A stretch of DNA of 64,000 nt, from assembly GCA_964606085.1 (NCBI GenBank), contig CAZSFD010000001.1, forward strand, positions 1-64,000, written 5' to 3'. This DNA comes from CAIQJJ01 sp964606085. GTDB taxonomy: Bacteria > Chloroflexota > Anaerolineae > Anaerolineales > UBA4823. Below are positions 9,301-15,803 of the stretch, piece after piece. Made by a program: the position numbers and the translations under genes. Below the pieces are notes generated by a model. That model ran no database searches and was not told the origin of the DNA. It saw only the letters and a list, made by a program, of their open reading frames with translations. Each line of letters begins with the position of its first letter. Position 1 is the stretch's first letter.

Positions 9301-9562
9301 GTAGTTGCCAGTTGCCCGGAACGGCGATGTCGGCCCAGGCGGAGGCGTCGAAATCCGGCTCGTAGAAACCGTCAGGAACCCGCGACGGTTCAGAGACGAT
9401 GTGGAATTTCCACACCCCGTTCACCGAGCGAACATAGGGCGAGGCGGCGCGGTCGCAGCGACGCGCCAGTTCAGCGGAGGGGTAAGCGCCCAACGGAACA
9501 TGGCCGGGGCGTTTGTTGCGGGCGATCACTTGCGGGTTTTCCCAATCACGAAGGGCAGGCAT
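6383..9562 (-). CDS. lacZ: Beta-galactosidase, glycoside hydrolase family 2
   Basis: Hydrolyses terminal beta-D-galactosides, presumably in the cytoplasm because no signal peptide is present. At 1059 residues it has the length of the five-domain LacZ family. The N-terminus ENPQVIARNKRPGHVPLGAY is the classic LacZ opening. The TIM barrel shows VMRGVNRHEHHP, RTCHYPDHPTWYDLCDEYG, the acid/base Glu in LGNESGCGPH (near residue 464) and the nucleophile Glu in MMCEYAYAKGNS (near 530). The C-terminal beta-galactosidase small-chain domain contains WYGRGPHENYADR. The start at 9562 has TGGAGA six bases upstream. It follows the URO-D-like gene with a 45-base gap and precedes a mutarotase relic. Other beta-linked substrates cannot be excluded. 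Confidence 0.95.
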   Translation of the reverse strand: MPALRDWENPQVIARNKRPGHVPLGAYPSAELARRCDRAASPYVRSVNGVWKFHIVSEPSRVPDGFYEPDFDASAWADIAVPGNWQLQPQALAGFKDNPIYANVHYTFEPNPPYPPAENPTGCYRTVFNLDPAWQGRSVFLLFESVDSNLTLWINGLEVGYCQDSRLPAEFDITPYLRPGENVLAAQVMRYCDGSYLECQDFWRMSGIQRDVILYSKPSVCLEDFTVRTWFDDCYQDARLEVEARLTPNPALTQYTVEAMLYNAEGQPVLAQPLGAAPETTTAFRLRTRQKTAVAFLEALIPAPHRWTAETPYRYTLTLTLKDPQGAAVDFESSQVGFRQVEIKDGLLLINGQRLVMRGVNRHEHHPVRGRAVTEADMRQDIILMKQLNINTVRTCHYPDHPTWYDLCDEYGLYVIDEVNIETHGLGGALSQDPLWAQAYLERGIRLVLRDKNHPCVILWSLGNESGCGPHQAAMANWMRAYDPTRIIHYESGLPGPEISDVFSCMYPNLEQMRQLLADPHEKRPVMMCEYAYAKGNSTGNFFKFWEMVDAYPRFQGGCIWDWHDKAILHTRPDGRPYYAFGGDFGPDFDYQRFYQDNEDPQMCCNGIVGPDLRPHPGAYEVKKVQAPVAVFVELGAGGQPAQDIHAGQVTVWNKHQFLNLAYLSIHWELLEDGQIIQSGALPPLDLPAGQRALLTIPFTLPTPLAPGAEYFLNIRFKLLEAASWAPAGHEVAWEQFPLRLPAPARPPRSLAHLPALTLIEAGDRLTVQGEKFQVIFDRRAGALTDYQVNGLSLLQSGPLENYYRAPTDIDLLMGNPPASIHLWRAVGVDRLERHLLSFHVTQTRAGHVEVRASSRIHASGGPKGIESEMVYRIDGDGQITIENSVLVADFMPHLPRVGLELILPAGFETFTWYGRGPHENYADRLRSALIGRYTSRVDEQFTPYVYTSESGGKEGVRWLALTNAEGRGLLVVGLAPLHCDALHYTIADLARSHHPYELTRLPETILHLDAVHMGVGGDDGWMAPVHPEYLVQPGRYHFGFILRPLAAGEDPAACSRQP

Positions 9563-9607
9563 AGAAATTCTCCAGGGTGGACTTCGCCATACGAATCATT
9601 CCAGGTT

Positions 9608-10666
9608 TTAGATCATCATCTCAGCAATAAATGCTTCGGCTTCGTCGGCCGTCATGGGATCATTCACGATGTGCATCAAAAAGCCTTGGCCCCCCAACGC
9701 ACGTTTGACCGTACGAGCGCCCTCACGGGTGACGTAAATCTGGCAAAGCTTACCGCCATCCAGGAAGCGCTGCAGTAAATCCAGCCATTGATCCCCTTTG
9801 GGCTGCCCATCGCCCGGTTGCCATTGGATGCCGCGCAGTCGTTCAATGGAAAGCATCTGGTCTACATGAGGGATTTGACCGACGCCATCCAGGTGATAGA
9901 AGCCATACTCGAGGTGTTCGCAGCAGGTTACCAGATCAGGTTGCACAAAACGCTTGAACATGCGCGGCGAAATCATATACGAGAAGTCGCTTTGCAACAT
10001 GTATCCTTTGCCCGGCGACCAACATGGCCCCCAGCAGGCATTGCCGCGCCCGACCGATGACGTGATGGCATATAGCTCGTCGTAGTAACGCAACCAGAGC
10101 GGGGTGATTTCGTTGACGAGGCGAGCCACTTCATCGGGGTTATCCGTCAGATCGAGCAGCAACTTTTCAGCCCCGCGCAGACTGGCCAGGATGTCTAAAT
10201 TTCCGCCAAGATCGGTGGTGGCGACCAATACCCGGCCGCCCCAACGCTCGACACCGGCGCGTGTCACTTCCTGTATCCGTTTCCACCAGGGGTTGTCTGG
10301 ATTGAAAGCCAGGTGTATGTCTTCGAGGCGTTCGATGCCCTGCAGCGGCCAGAACCAGGTGGTGTCGGGTGTCCAACTGGGCTGCGATCCCAGGAAGGCC
10401 GCCACGACGCCCGGCCCATAATTGACCCACCATTTTGGATACGCATCGCCATGCCAGCGAGTAGCGCTCAGGATGCGGTGCCAATTTTCTACAATTTGTT
10501 CAACCGGCGTATCCAGGCCGAATTTGGTTAACTGTGACCAATCCACCCCTTCCACAGGATCGGTTGTCTCCAATACGATCAGCGCCCGTTCGAGTTCTCC
10601 GGCCCACCAGGAGTTCCAATCACGGGCAACATGTTGCCAGTCTTGTTCGGAAAATTGTATAGTCAT
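9608..10666 (-). CDS. Uroporphyrinogen decarboxylase (URO-D) fold protein
   Basis: A 352-residue cytoplasmic protein that resembles the URO-D/methyltransferase barrel superfamily, not a true HemE. Visible features are the opening EQDWQHVARDWNSWWAGEL, the DLGGNLDILASLRGAEKLLLD region, CCEHLEYGFYHLDGVGQIPH with closely spaced Cys and His that could bind metal or a methyl group, and GIQWQPGDGQPKGDQW. Such proteins occur beside glycosidase and sugar-transporter genes in Chloroflexota and Firmicutes, but I do not know their reaction. It sits between a GH130 relic and lacZ on the same strand, so it is probably co-transcribed with the sugar genes. The ribosome site is weak. Confidence 0.7.
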   Translation of the reverse strand: MTIQFSEQDWQHVARDWNSWWAGELERALIVLETTDPVEGVDWSQLTKFGLDTPVEQIVENWHRILSATRWHGDAYPKWWVNYGPGVVAAFLGSQPSWTPDTTWFWPLQGIERLEDIHLAFNPDNPWWKRIQEVTRAGVERWGGRVLVATTDLGGNLDILASLRGAEKLLLDLTDNPDEVARLVNEITPLWLRYYDELYAITSSVGRGNACWGPCWSPGKGYMLQSDFSYMISPRMFKRFVQPDLVTCCEHLEYGFYHLDGVGQIPHVDQMLSIERLRGIQWQPGDGQPKGDQWLDLLQRFLDGGKLCQIYVTREGARTVKRALGGQGFLMHIVNDPMTADEAEAFIAEMMI

Positions 10667-10720
10667 AAAAAACTCGTTTTGGGATTCATCTTCACAAAAA
10701 TGGCGAACGGTACAATAAAA

Positions 10721-10944
10721 CTATAACCCTTTCAGGCAAGCATCTACAGTTGCATCGAGCGATCCAGTTGCTAAACAAACGTTCTGATCCGCAGCGCCAT
10801 AGTACAGCCACAACTCATCGCCCTTTACAATCGCGCCACATGGAAAAACCGTATTGTCACAATTGCCATGCAGCTCATACAATTGCTCTGGTTTTAATAG
10901 GGGATATTCGGATGTCTGGTTAATATTCTCGTCGCGTCTTTCAT
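10721..10944 (-). pseudogene. GH130 glycoside phosphorylase with large internal deletion
   Basis: An ATG at 10944 with AGGAG six bases upstream starts MKDATRILTRHPNIPY, similar to the N-terminus of GH130 mannoside phosphorylases, and stops at 10894. Shifted by one frame, the same DNA codes for the GH130 C-terminus: EYPLLKPEQLYELHGN, then TVFPCGAIV and ELWLYYGAADQNVCLA, ending at 10721. About 270 internal residues are missing. The sequence GAATATCCC at the junction satisfies both ends, which suggests deletion between short direct repeats. It is in line with the permease genes upstream and the URO-D and lacZ genes downstream. Confidence 0.65.
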
Positions 10945-11003
10945 AAAATACTCCTTATCTTCACCGCGCTCTTCAAAGAACGAATACTTTCTTGCCCTGC
11001 CGA

Positions 11004-11885
11004 TTAGCCTTTCAAGCCACTGGTAACAACGCCTTGCATGATGAACTTTTGGCCGACGAAGAACAACAGGACCAGGGGTAACGTATAGATCACGTTCGCG
11101 GCCAGCGTCACGGTGGGCAAGGGGTTGCCCTTGGGGTCCAGATAGCTGGTCGCCATCTTCACAGCCAGCAGGGTCTTGTCTTCGCTCAAGTAAAGCACGG
11201 GCGTCAGGTAATCGCCCCACATACCACTCAGAGAAAAAATGAACGCCGTCGCGATCACGGGTTTGGCATTGGGTAAGAAAACTTGCCAGAACATGCGCAT
11301 GGGGCCGCACCCATCTATTTCGGCAGCTTCTTCAATTTCCTTTGGAAAGCCATAGAAAAATTGGCGAAACATGAAGATAAAGTACGGGCTGGCGCCGAGA
11401 GCGCCCAGGTACCACGGCAAATAGGTATTGGTCAGATGCAAACGAGTGTACAAGATAAACTGCGGGATCATGGTGACGATCCCCGGTACGATCAGCAAAG
11501 CAACCACAAAGGTGAAAAAGAATTTATTGGCGCGCCCCTGGAAACGCGCAAACGCGTAACCACACATGGCGCTGGTAAATACCAGGATCGAGCCTGATGT
11601 GATACCGAGGACAATCGTGCGCAGCGCGATCTTCAGAAACGGCATCATGGTGAAAACTTGTGCGTAATTGCTCCACTGTGGCGTCTCGGGCCAAAAGACA
11701 AATGGATAGGCCATCAGCTCTTCCGGTTTTTTGAGCGACGCGATCAGTAACCAGGCAATTGGTGCGATCAGCAGCACTGCTACCAACACAATCAGGAAAC
11801 CCATCATCCAACGGCTGAAGCGATTCCAGAAAGCGCTGGCGCGGAGATCGGGTACAAGGTAGGAATCGGACGACATAGCGGTCAT
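11004..11885 (-). CDS. Carbohydrate ABC transporter permease, MalG type (second set)
   Basis: A 293-residue inner-membrane permease with about six helices (first MMGFLIVLVAVLLIAPIAWL). The EAA loop is KEIEEAAEIDGCGPMRMFWQ followed by LPNAKP. Its ATG overlaps the stop codon of the MalF-type gene (ATGA), which indicates translational coupling. The C-terminus MQGVVTSGLKG is family-typical. Together with 11882-12847 and 12933-14435 it makes a sugar importer lacking its own ATPase gene. Downstream on the same strand are a GH130 relic, a URO-D-like gene and lacZ, so the original substrate was probably a beta-linked oligosaccharide. It is a homologue of the permease at 721-1611, but the two are clearly diverged. 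Confidence 0.94.
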   Translation of the reverse strand: MTAMSSDSYLVPDLRASAFWNRFSRWMMGFLIVLVAVLLIAPIAWLLIASLKKPEELMAYPFVFWPETPQWSNYAQVFTMMPFLKIALRTIVLGITSGSILVFTSAMCGYAFARFQGRANKFFFTFVVALLIVPGIVTMIPQFILYTRLHLTNTYLPWYLGALGASPYFIFMFRQFFYGFPKEIEEAAEIDGCGPMRMFWQVFLPNAKPVIATAFIFSLSGMWGDYLTPVLYLSEDKTLLAVKMATSYLDPKGNPLPTVTLAANVIYTLPLVLLFFVGQKFIMQGVVTSGLKG

Positions 11886-12847
11886 GCGTTACTCTCCTGG
11901 GCGTCCCCTTTATAAACCCATAAACGTTCGGTCAAAAACAACAGGCCAGCCACCACCACCACCGCGATAAACAATATCCACAACAAGGCCATGCCATAGC
12001 CATAAAAACCATTTTGTATGCGGGTGAAGGTGTTGACCATAAAAAAGGTGATCGGGCGCGGAATTTGCGGAGGATAGGTCACGGCGCCCATCAACAGCGG
12101 GTAGGTGAGTTCACGAAACGATCCGATGAGGGCCATGACGACCTGAAAGAACAGCACCGGCGTCATGAGCGGGAAGGTGATATGGCGAAAGATATGCCAG
12201 CTATTGGCGCCGTCAATCTTGGCCGATTCGATCAATTCGGTAGGGATATCCTGTAAGCCCGCCAGAAAGATCACCATCCCCCATCCGAGGCCACCCCAAA
12301 CGGAAACGACGACTAAGCCCTGCAAAGCATACATTCCCAAGAAGGGTATGGCCGTACCCGGAATAAACACACTGATCAGGCCATTCAACAGGCCAAAGTT
12401 CTTGTCCAACACCTGCCGCCAGATAGCGATCGAGGCTACTGCGGGGATCACGGAGGGCAGGTAAAACAAGGTGCGAAAAAAGCCTATGCCGCGCAGATTG
12501 CGGTTGAGCAGCAAAGCGACGCTGAAGGACAGGATCGTCCAGGCAGGTACATTGATGGCAACCCATAAGAGGGTTTGCTTGGCAGAGTACTGCACTTCCT
12601 TATCGCGCAACGCCCGACTATAGTTTTCCAAACCGACAAAGTTCACGTCGGCAAGCGATGTGCCATCATAATCGGTGGTGGAAATGTAGAAGCCATACAG
12701 AACGGGAAACAAGGTAAGCACCACGAGACCAAACAGAAACGGCGATACAAATACAAAGAACCAAAGTGTGCGCCGTTGGCTGCGCTTCAGGCGCAACCAA
12801 GGGGTAGAACGATCCAGTGTTCCTGTCAAAGGTTGCGAAATTTCCAT
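11882..12847 (-). CDS. Sugar ABC transporter permease, MalF type (second set)
   Basis: A 321-residue inner-membrane permease. After a basic N-terminus (LKRSQRRTLWFF) the first helix is FVFVSPFLFGLVVLTLFP, then a periplasmic loop with NYSRALRD, and further helices. The EAA loop reads ELIESAKIDGANSWHIFRHI then TFPLM. The start at 12847 has GGAG five bases upstream. It is the partner of the MalG-type permease with which it overlaps by four bases. An 85-base gap with a strong palindrome separates it from the binding-protein gene upstream, an arrangement that often lets the binding protein be made in excess. Confidence 0.94.
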   Translation of the reverse strand: MEISQPLTGTLDRSTPWLRLKRSQRRTLWFFVFVSPFLFGLVVLTLFPVLYGFYISTTDYDGTSLADVNFVGLENYSRALRDKEVQYSAKQTLLWVAINVPAWTILSFSVALLLNRNLRGIGFFRTLFYLPSVIPAVASIAIWRQVLDKNFGLLNGLISVFIPGTAIPFLGMYALQGLVVVSVWGGLGWGMVIFLAGLQDIPTELIESAKIDGANSWHIFRHITFPLMTPVLFFQVVMALIGSFRELTYPLLMGAVTYPPQIPRPITFFMVNTFTRIQNGFYGYGMALLWILFIAVVVVAGLLFLTERLWVYKGDAQESNA

Positions 12848-12872
12848 AAGAACTCCACTTCTTTGGGTGATA

Positions 12873-12909
12873 AGCAGATAGGGGCGTGGTCGCCACGCCC
12901 CTATCTGCT
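12873..12909. repeat. 17-bp perfect inverted repeat between binding-protein and permease genes
   Basis: Arms AGCAGATAGGGGCGTGG (12873-12889) and CCACGCCCCTATCTGCT (12893-12909) are perfectly complementary around a three-base loop. It sits between the stop of the binding-protein gene (12933) and the MalF-type start (12847). It would form a very stable hairpin at the mRNA 3' end of the binding-protein cistron. No U-run follows it, so it more likely stabilises or partly attenuates than ends transcription. Confidence 0.85.
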
Positions 12910-12932
12910 TTGCCGGTTGTGAGGCATCAATC

Positions 12933-14435
12933 CTATTTGAAGCGGCTGAACGCGTCGCTCAAAAGCCCATTGATCTCGGACTCCAAGGATACCAGGGCCT
13001 CATCGTAGGTGATTTCGTCGCGATAGGCCGGTTCCATCTGCTTGTTCCAAAGCTGGGTGAACCAATAGGATGTACCCCAGGGGATTTGCGGTATGGGTGT
13101 GCCGCAATCAACGTTTTCCAGTTCCCATTGTAATACCTTGTAGCGCTGCTTATCGTATTCGGTTTCCATTGGCAGATAGGAATAGAGCGACATCAACGCC
13201 GGGACGCCCCAACCACTCTTGGCCCGGGCAATCGCCGGTTGCTCGCCGTGATACCATTCGAAGACACGCCAGGTTGCATCGGGGTTGGGCGTCGTCGCGG
13301 AAATCATCGCTCCGGTGGCCGTACACGCGTCCAGGGGTTTCCCATCAGCGGCCCAACGGCGAGAGGGCAGCGCCTTTACTTTGCCGCGGGTAATGTCGGT
13401 TTCGGCCATCGCGCCGAACCAGTATCCTTCTACGGCGATCGCCACTTTACCATCGGCGAAATCCTGTCCGCTCCAACCGCTGCTGGGATCCACCGGGCTG
13501 GACATGGCACGCTCTTTGGCCAGATCAAAGTAGAACTTGAAAGCCTCTTTGATTTTCTCGTTGCTTGTTAAATTGATCTTGGTGAAGACTTCATCATATA
13601 AAACGCCCAGGTAGCGGTTGGACGAATTGACGCCTTCGGTTTCGGCAACATGCGCCCAAACATTCAGATCCACGTTCCAGTCCACCGGGTCGCCGCCGAA
13701 ACCCCAAACCAATGTGCGGTCGCCTTCGCGTTGTGTCAATTTCCGGGCCAGTTCACCCGATTCGGCCACACTCATAAACTGGTCATCCGCGGGAATATCG
13801 AGGCCAGCCTTTTCAAACAGTTCGGTATTGATAAAGAGCGTCTGCATCGGGCTCCAGTCTTTGGTGATACCATAGATTTTGCCGACGCCCAAGTGAAGCG
13901 CATCTTCGGCCCAATAGGCCCGGTTAGCAGGTGCCAGATCGTCAATCTTCAGCACAGAACTGACCTGGAAGTAGGGGGTCAGATCGAGAACTTGCTTTTT
14001 GATCAACGCCGGTGCAACACTGCTGGCAACGGTGCGATACATATCCGGGGGAGTGCCGGCGGCCATCATGGCGCTGAAGCGGTTGCCATCGCTTTGAATG
14101 AACTCAATCGTAATGCCGGGGTTGTCGGTTTCAAACTGTGTTTGTTCCTCCTCGGTCAATTCGTTGCGCGCGTGCATCACCACCACTTTCCCCTCCACTT
14201 TTTTCGGTTGAGGGGCCTGTGTCGGCGCGGCAGTTGCTTCTACCACAACCGTCTCTTTGACGGTTTCTTTCACTTCCACCGTCTCTTTGACGATCTCCGT
14301 CTGCATGACCGGCACTTCGACGGTCTCCACGATCTTTTCCGGGGTCGCTTGCGTACAAGCGGCAAGGACGGCTGCGCCGGATGTCAGGGTTGCATATTTC
14401 AAAAACTCACGGCGGGATAGCTGATGATTTTTCAT
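12933..14435 (-). CDS. Sugar ABC transporter substrate-binding lipoprotein (second set)
   Basis: A 500-residue extracellular solute-binding protein of the family 1 type. The N-terminus has a twin-arginine motif SRREFLKYA, a short hydrophobic stretch and the lipobox LAAC with Cys27. A long Val/Glu/Thr-rich spacer (for example KETVEVKETVKETVVVEA) precedes the binding domain. In the domain, GTPPDMYRT and KIYGITKDWSPMQTLFINTE are typical, and QVLDLTPYF marks the first lobe. The start at 14435 is preceded by AGGAGAAGGAACG. It is the first gene of the operon with the permeases at 11882-12847 and 11004-11885, and it is divergent from the regulator at 14558. The ligand cannot be deduced. Confidence 0.93.
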   Translation of the reverse strand: MKNHQLSRREFLKYATLTSGAAVLAACTQATPEKIVETVEVPVMQTEIVKETVEVKETVKETVVVEATAAPTQAPQPKKVEGKVVVMHARNELTEEEQTQFETDNPGITIEFIQSDGNRFSAMMAAGTPPDMYRTVASSVAPALIKKQVLDLTPYFQVSSVLKIDDLAPANRAYWAEDALHLGVGKIYGITKDWSPMQTLFINTELFEKAGLDIPADDQFMSVAESGELARKLTQREGDRTLVWGFGGDPVDWNVDLNVWAHVAETEGVNSSNRYLGVLYDEVFTKINLTSNEKIKEAFKFYFDLAKERAMSSPVDPSSGWSGQDFADGKVAIAVEGYWFGAMAETDITRGKVKALPSRRWAADGKPLDACTATGAMISATTPNPDATWRVFEWYHGEQPAIARAKSGWGVPALMSLYSYLPMETEYDKQRYKVLQWELENVDCGTPIPQIPWGTSYWFTQLWNKQMEPAYRDEITYDEALVSLESEINGLLSDAFSRFK

Positions 14436-14479
14436 CGTTCCTTCTCCTGGTTGAACATAAATGGGTTTGACTTTCTGAT

Positions 14480-14488
14480 TGATATAAT
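14480..14488 (+). promoter_or_regulatory. Extended -10 box before regulator copy 2
   Basis: TGATATAAT matches the box before the paralogous gene at 2668. Here it lies about 70 bases before the chosen start at 14558. An ATG at 14496 would give a leaderless 14-codon open frame ending at 14540, which could be an upstream peptide or chance. Confidence 0.5.
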
Positions 14489-14557
14489 ACAGAAGAATGC
14501 TTCTCTCTTGGGGCTTAAATCTCCCAGGAAAGGCCGCGTAAAGGCCAAAAAAAGGTC

Positions 14558-15803
14558 ATGTGGATGTCGCTAGATGACGCGTTCGTGAAAGACCTGCGCG
14601 ATGCGCTGAATCACCTCTATGCTCCCGATTATCTGCGACGCAGCGCGCTGGCGCGGCGGTTGGGAATGTCTACTCGCGTCGATGCGCCCGTGGCGATGCA
14701 GCGTCTGCTTGAAGAAGCCATCCTGGCGTTGAAAACCAAAGGGGGAGAAACGGCCAAGTTTCATCATCGCAAGATTTACGAATTGCTTTCGCTGCGCTAT
14801 TTGGATCAATACAATCAAAAAAGAGGTTGCCGACCAACTGGGCATCAGCCTGCGTCAGTATCGCCGCGACCAGGAGGCGGCGCTGACCTTCCTGGCGCTA
14901 CGTCTTTGGGAAAAATACCCCCAGGCCGAGCCCGTCGCGCCGACACCAGCGCCACAGGCACCACTGGGTATATCTCCTACAATGGCTCAAGATGATGCGT
15001 TTGATTGGCTGACATCTCCCCTCGCCGAACATTCTACCGACCTGGCGCAAACATTGGAAGCGGCGTCTGGCCTGGTGAGCGGGCTGTTGAGTCAGTATCA
15101 CACGACCCTGAGCGCCGACATCCCCTCCAATTTACCCCCGTTGGCAGTGCACCCGGTGGCCTTGCGCCAGATTTTGCTGAATCTACTCAGCATCGCCATC
15201 CACCGTGTTTCGGCGGGAGTGATCGCTTTGCGGGCGCAGGAACAATCCTGGTACGTTGAGATCCAACTTCAGGCCACCTCCGCTCTACAGCCGGCCTCGC
15301 CCAGCGATCAGGGCAACGCCGATATCCTGCGCGAATTGACGCAGCGCTGCGGCGGGCAAGTGACCTGGGATGAACAGGAAGGCCTGCGCGTCCACCTGCT
15401 GTTGCCGGCGGTTCAGCGTATTCCCATCCTGGCCGTGGATGATAGCGCAGATACCCTCCAGTTATTGGAACGCTACGCGGCGCAGACACGCTATCAACTC
15501 CTTACCACGCGCGAACCCGAAGCCTGCTTTGCCCTGGCGGAGAAACACCACGTCCAAGCGATTTTTCTCGATGTGATGATGCCACAGGTGGATGGCTGGG
15601 ATGTATTGGGCCGCCTGCGCAACCACCCCAGCACAGCGCAGCTTCCAGTGATCGTCTGTAGCATCTTGCACCAGCAAGAACTGGCGCTCACGCTGGGCGC
15701 CGATGCCTTTATGCACAAGCCAATCAGTCGGGGAGATTTTTTGGCGGCTTTAGATCGTTTCTTTCCGCCGAGGGGGTCAACAATTGGCTCGTCATCTGAA
15801 TAA
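14558..15803 (+). pseudogene. HTH / kinase-like ATPase / receiver regulator (copy 2), frameshifted
   Basis: This is a paralog of 2668-3864 in the same layout, but its frame breaks at an A6 run (14817-14822). Upstream, the frame reads YELLSLRYLDQYNQK; downstream, one base on, it continues EVADQLGISLRQYRRDQEAA, a clear helix-turn-helix. Removing one A restores a continuous protein of 414 residues. The middle part resembles an HATPase domain (VALRQILLNLLSIA, second N-box Asn replaced), and the C-terminus is a receiver with AVDDS, the Asp in FLDVMMPQVDG and MHKPIS. Without correction the gene gives only the N-terminal part. The short run makes a sequencing or assembly error, a recent mutation or slippage all possible. 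It overlaps the convergent kinase gene by 80 bases. Confidence 0.75.

Noticed and set aside
10894..11310. 138-codon frame inside the second MalG-type permease, ending MKDATRILTRHPNIPY
   Set aside because: Only its last 16 codons are meaningful, as the GH130 stub with its own ribosome site at 10951-10955; the upstream part is out of frame with the permease.
14467..14488. TTGACT as a -35 element for the second regulator
   Set aside because: The distance to TATAAT is only 10 bases, too short for a sigma-70 promoter; the extended -10 box is the better reading.
14817..14822. Programmed ribosomal frameshifting at the A6 run
   Set aside because: The needed shift is +1, while A-rich slippery heptamers favour -1; no stem-loop stimulator or stop codon placement supports programming, and the paralog has no such site.
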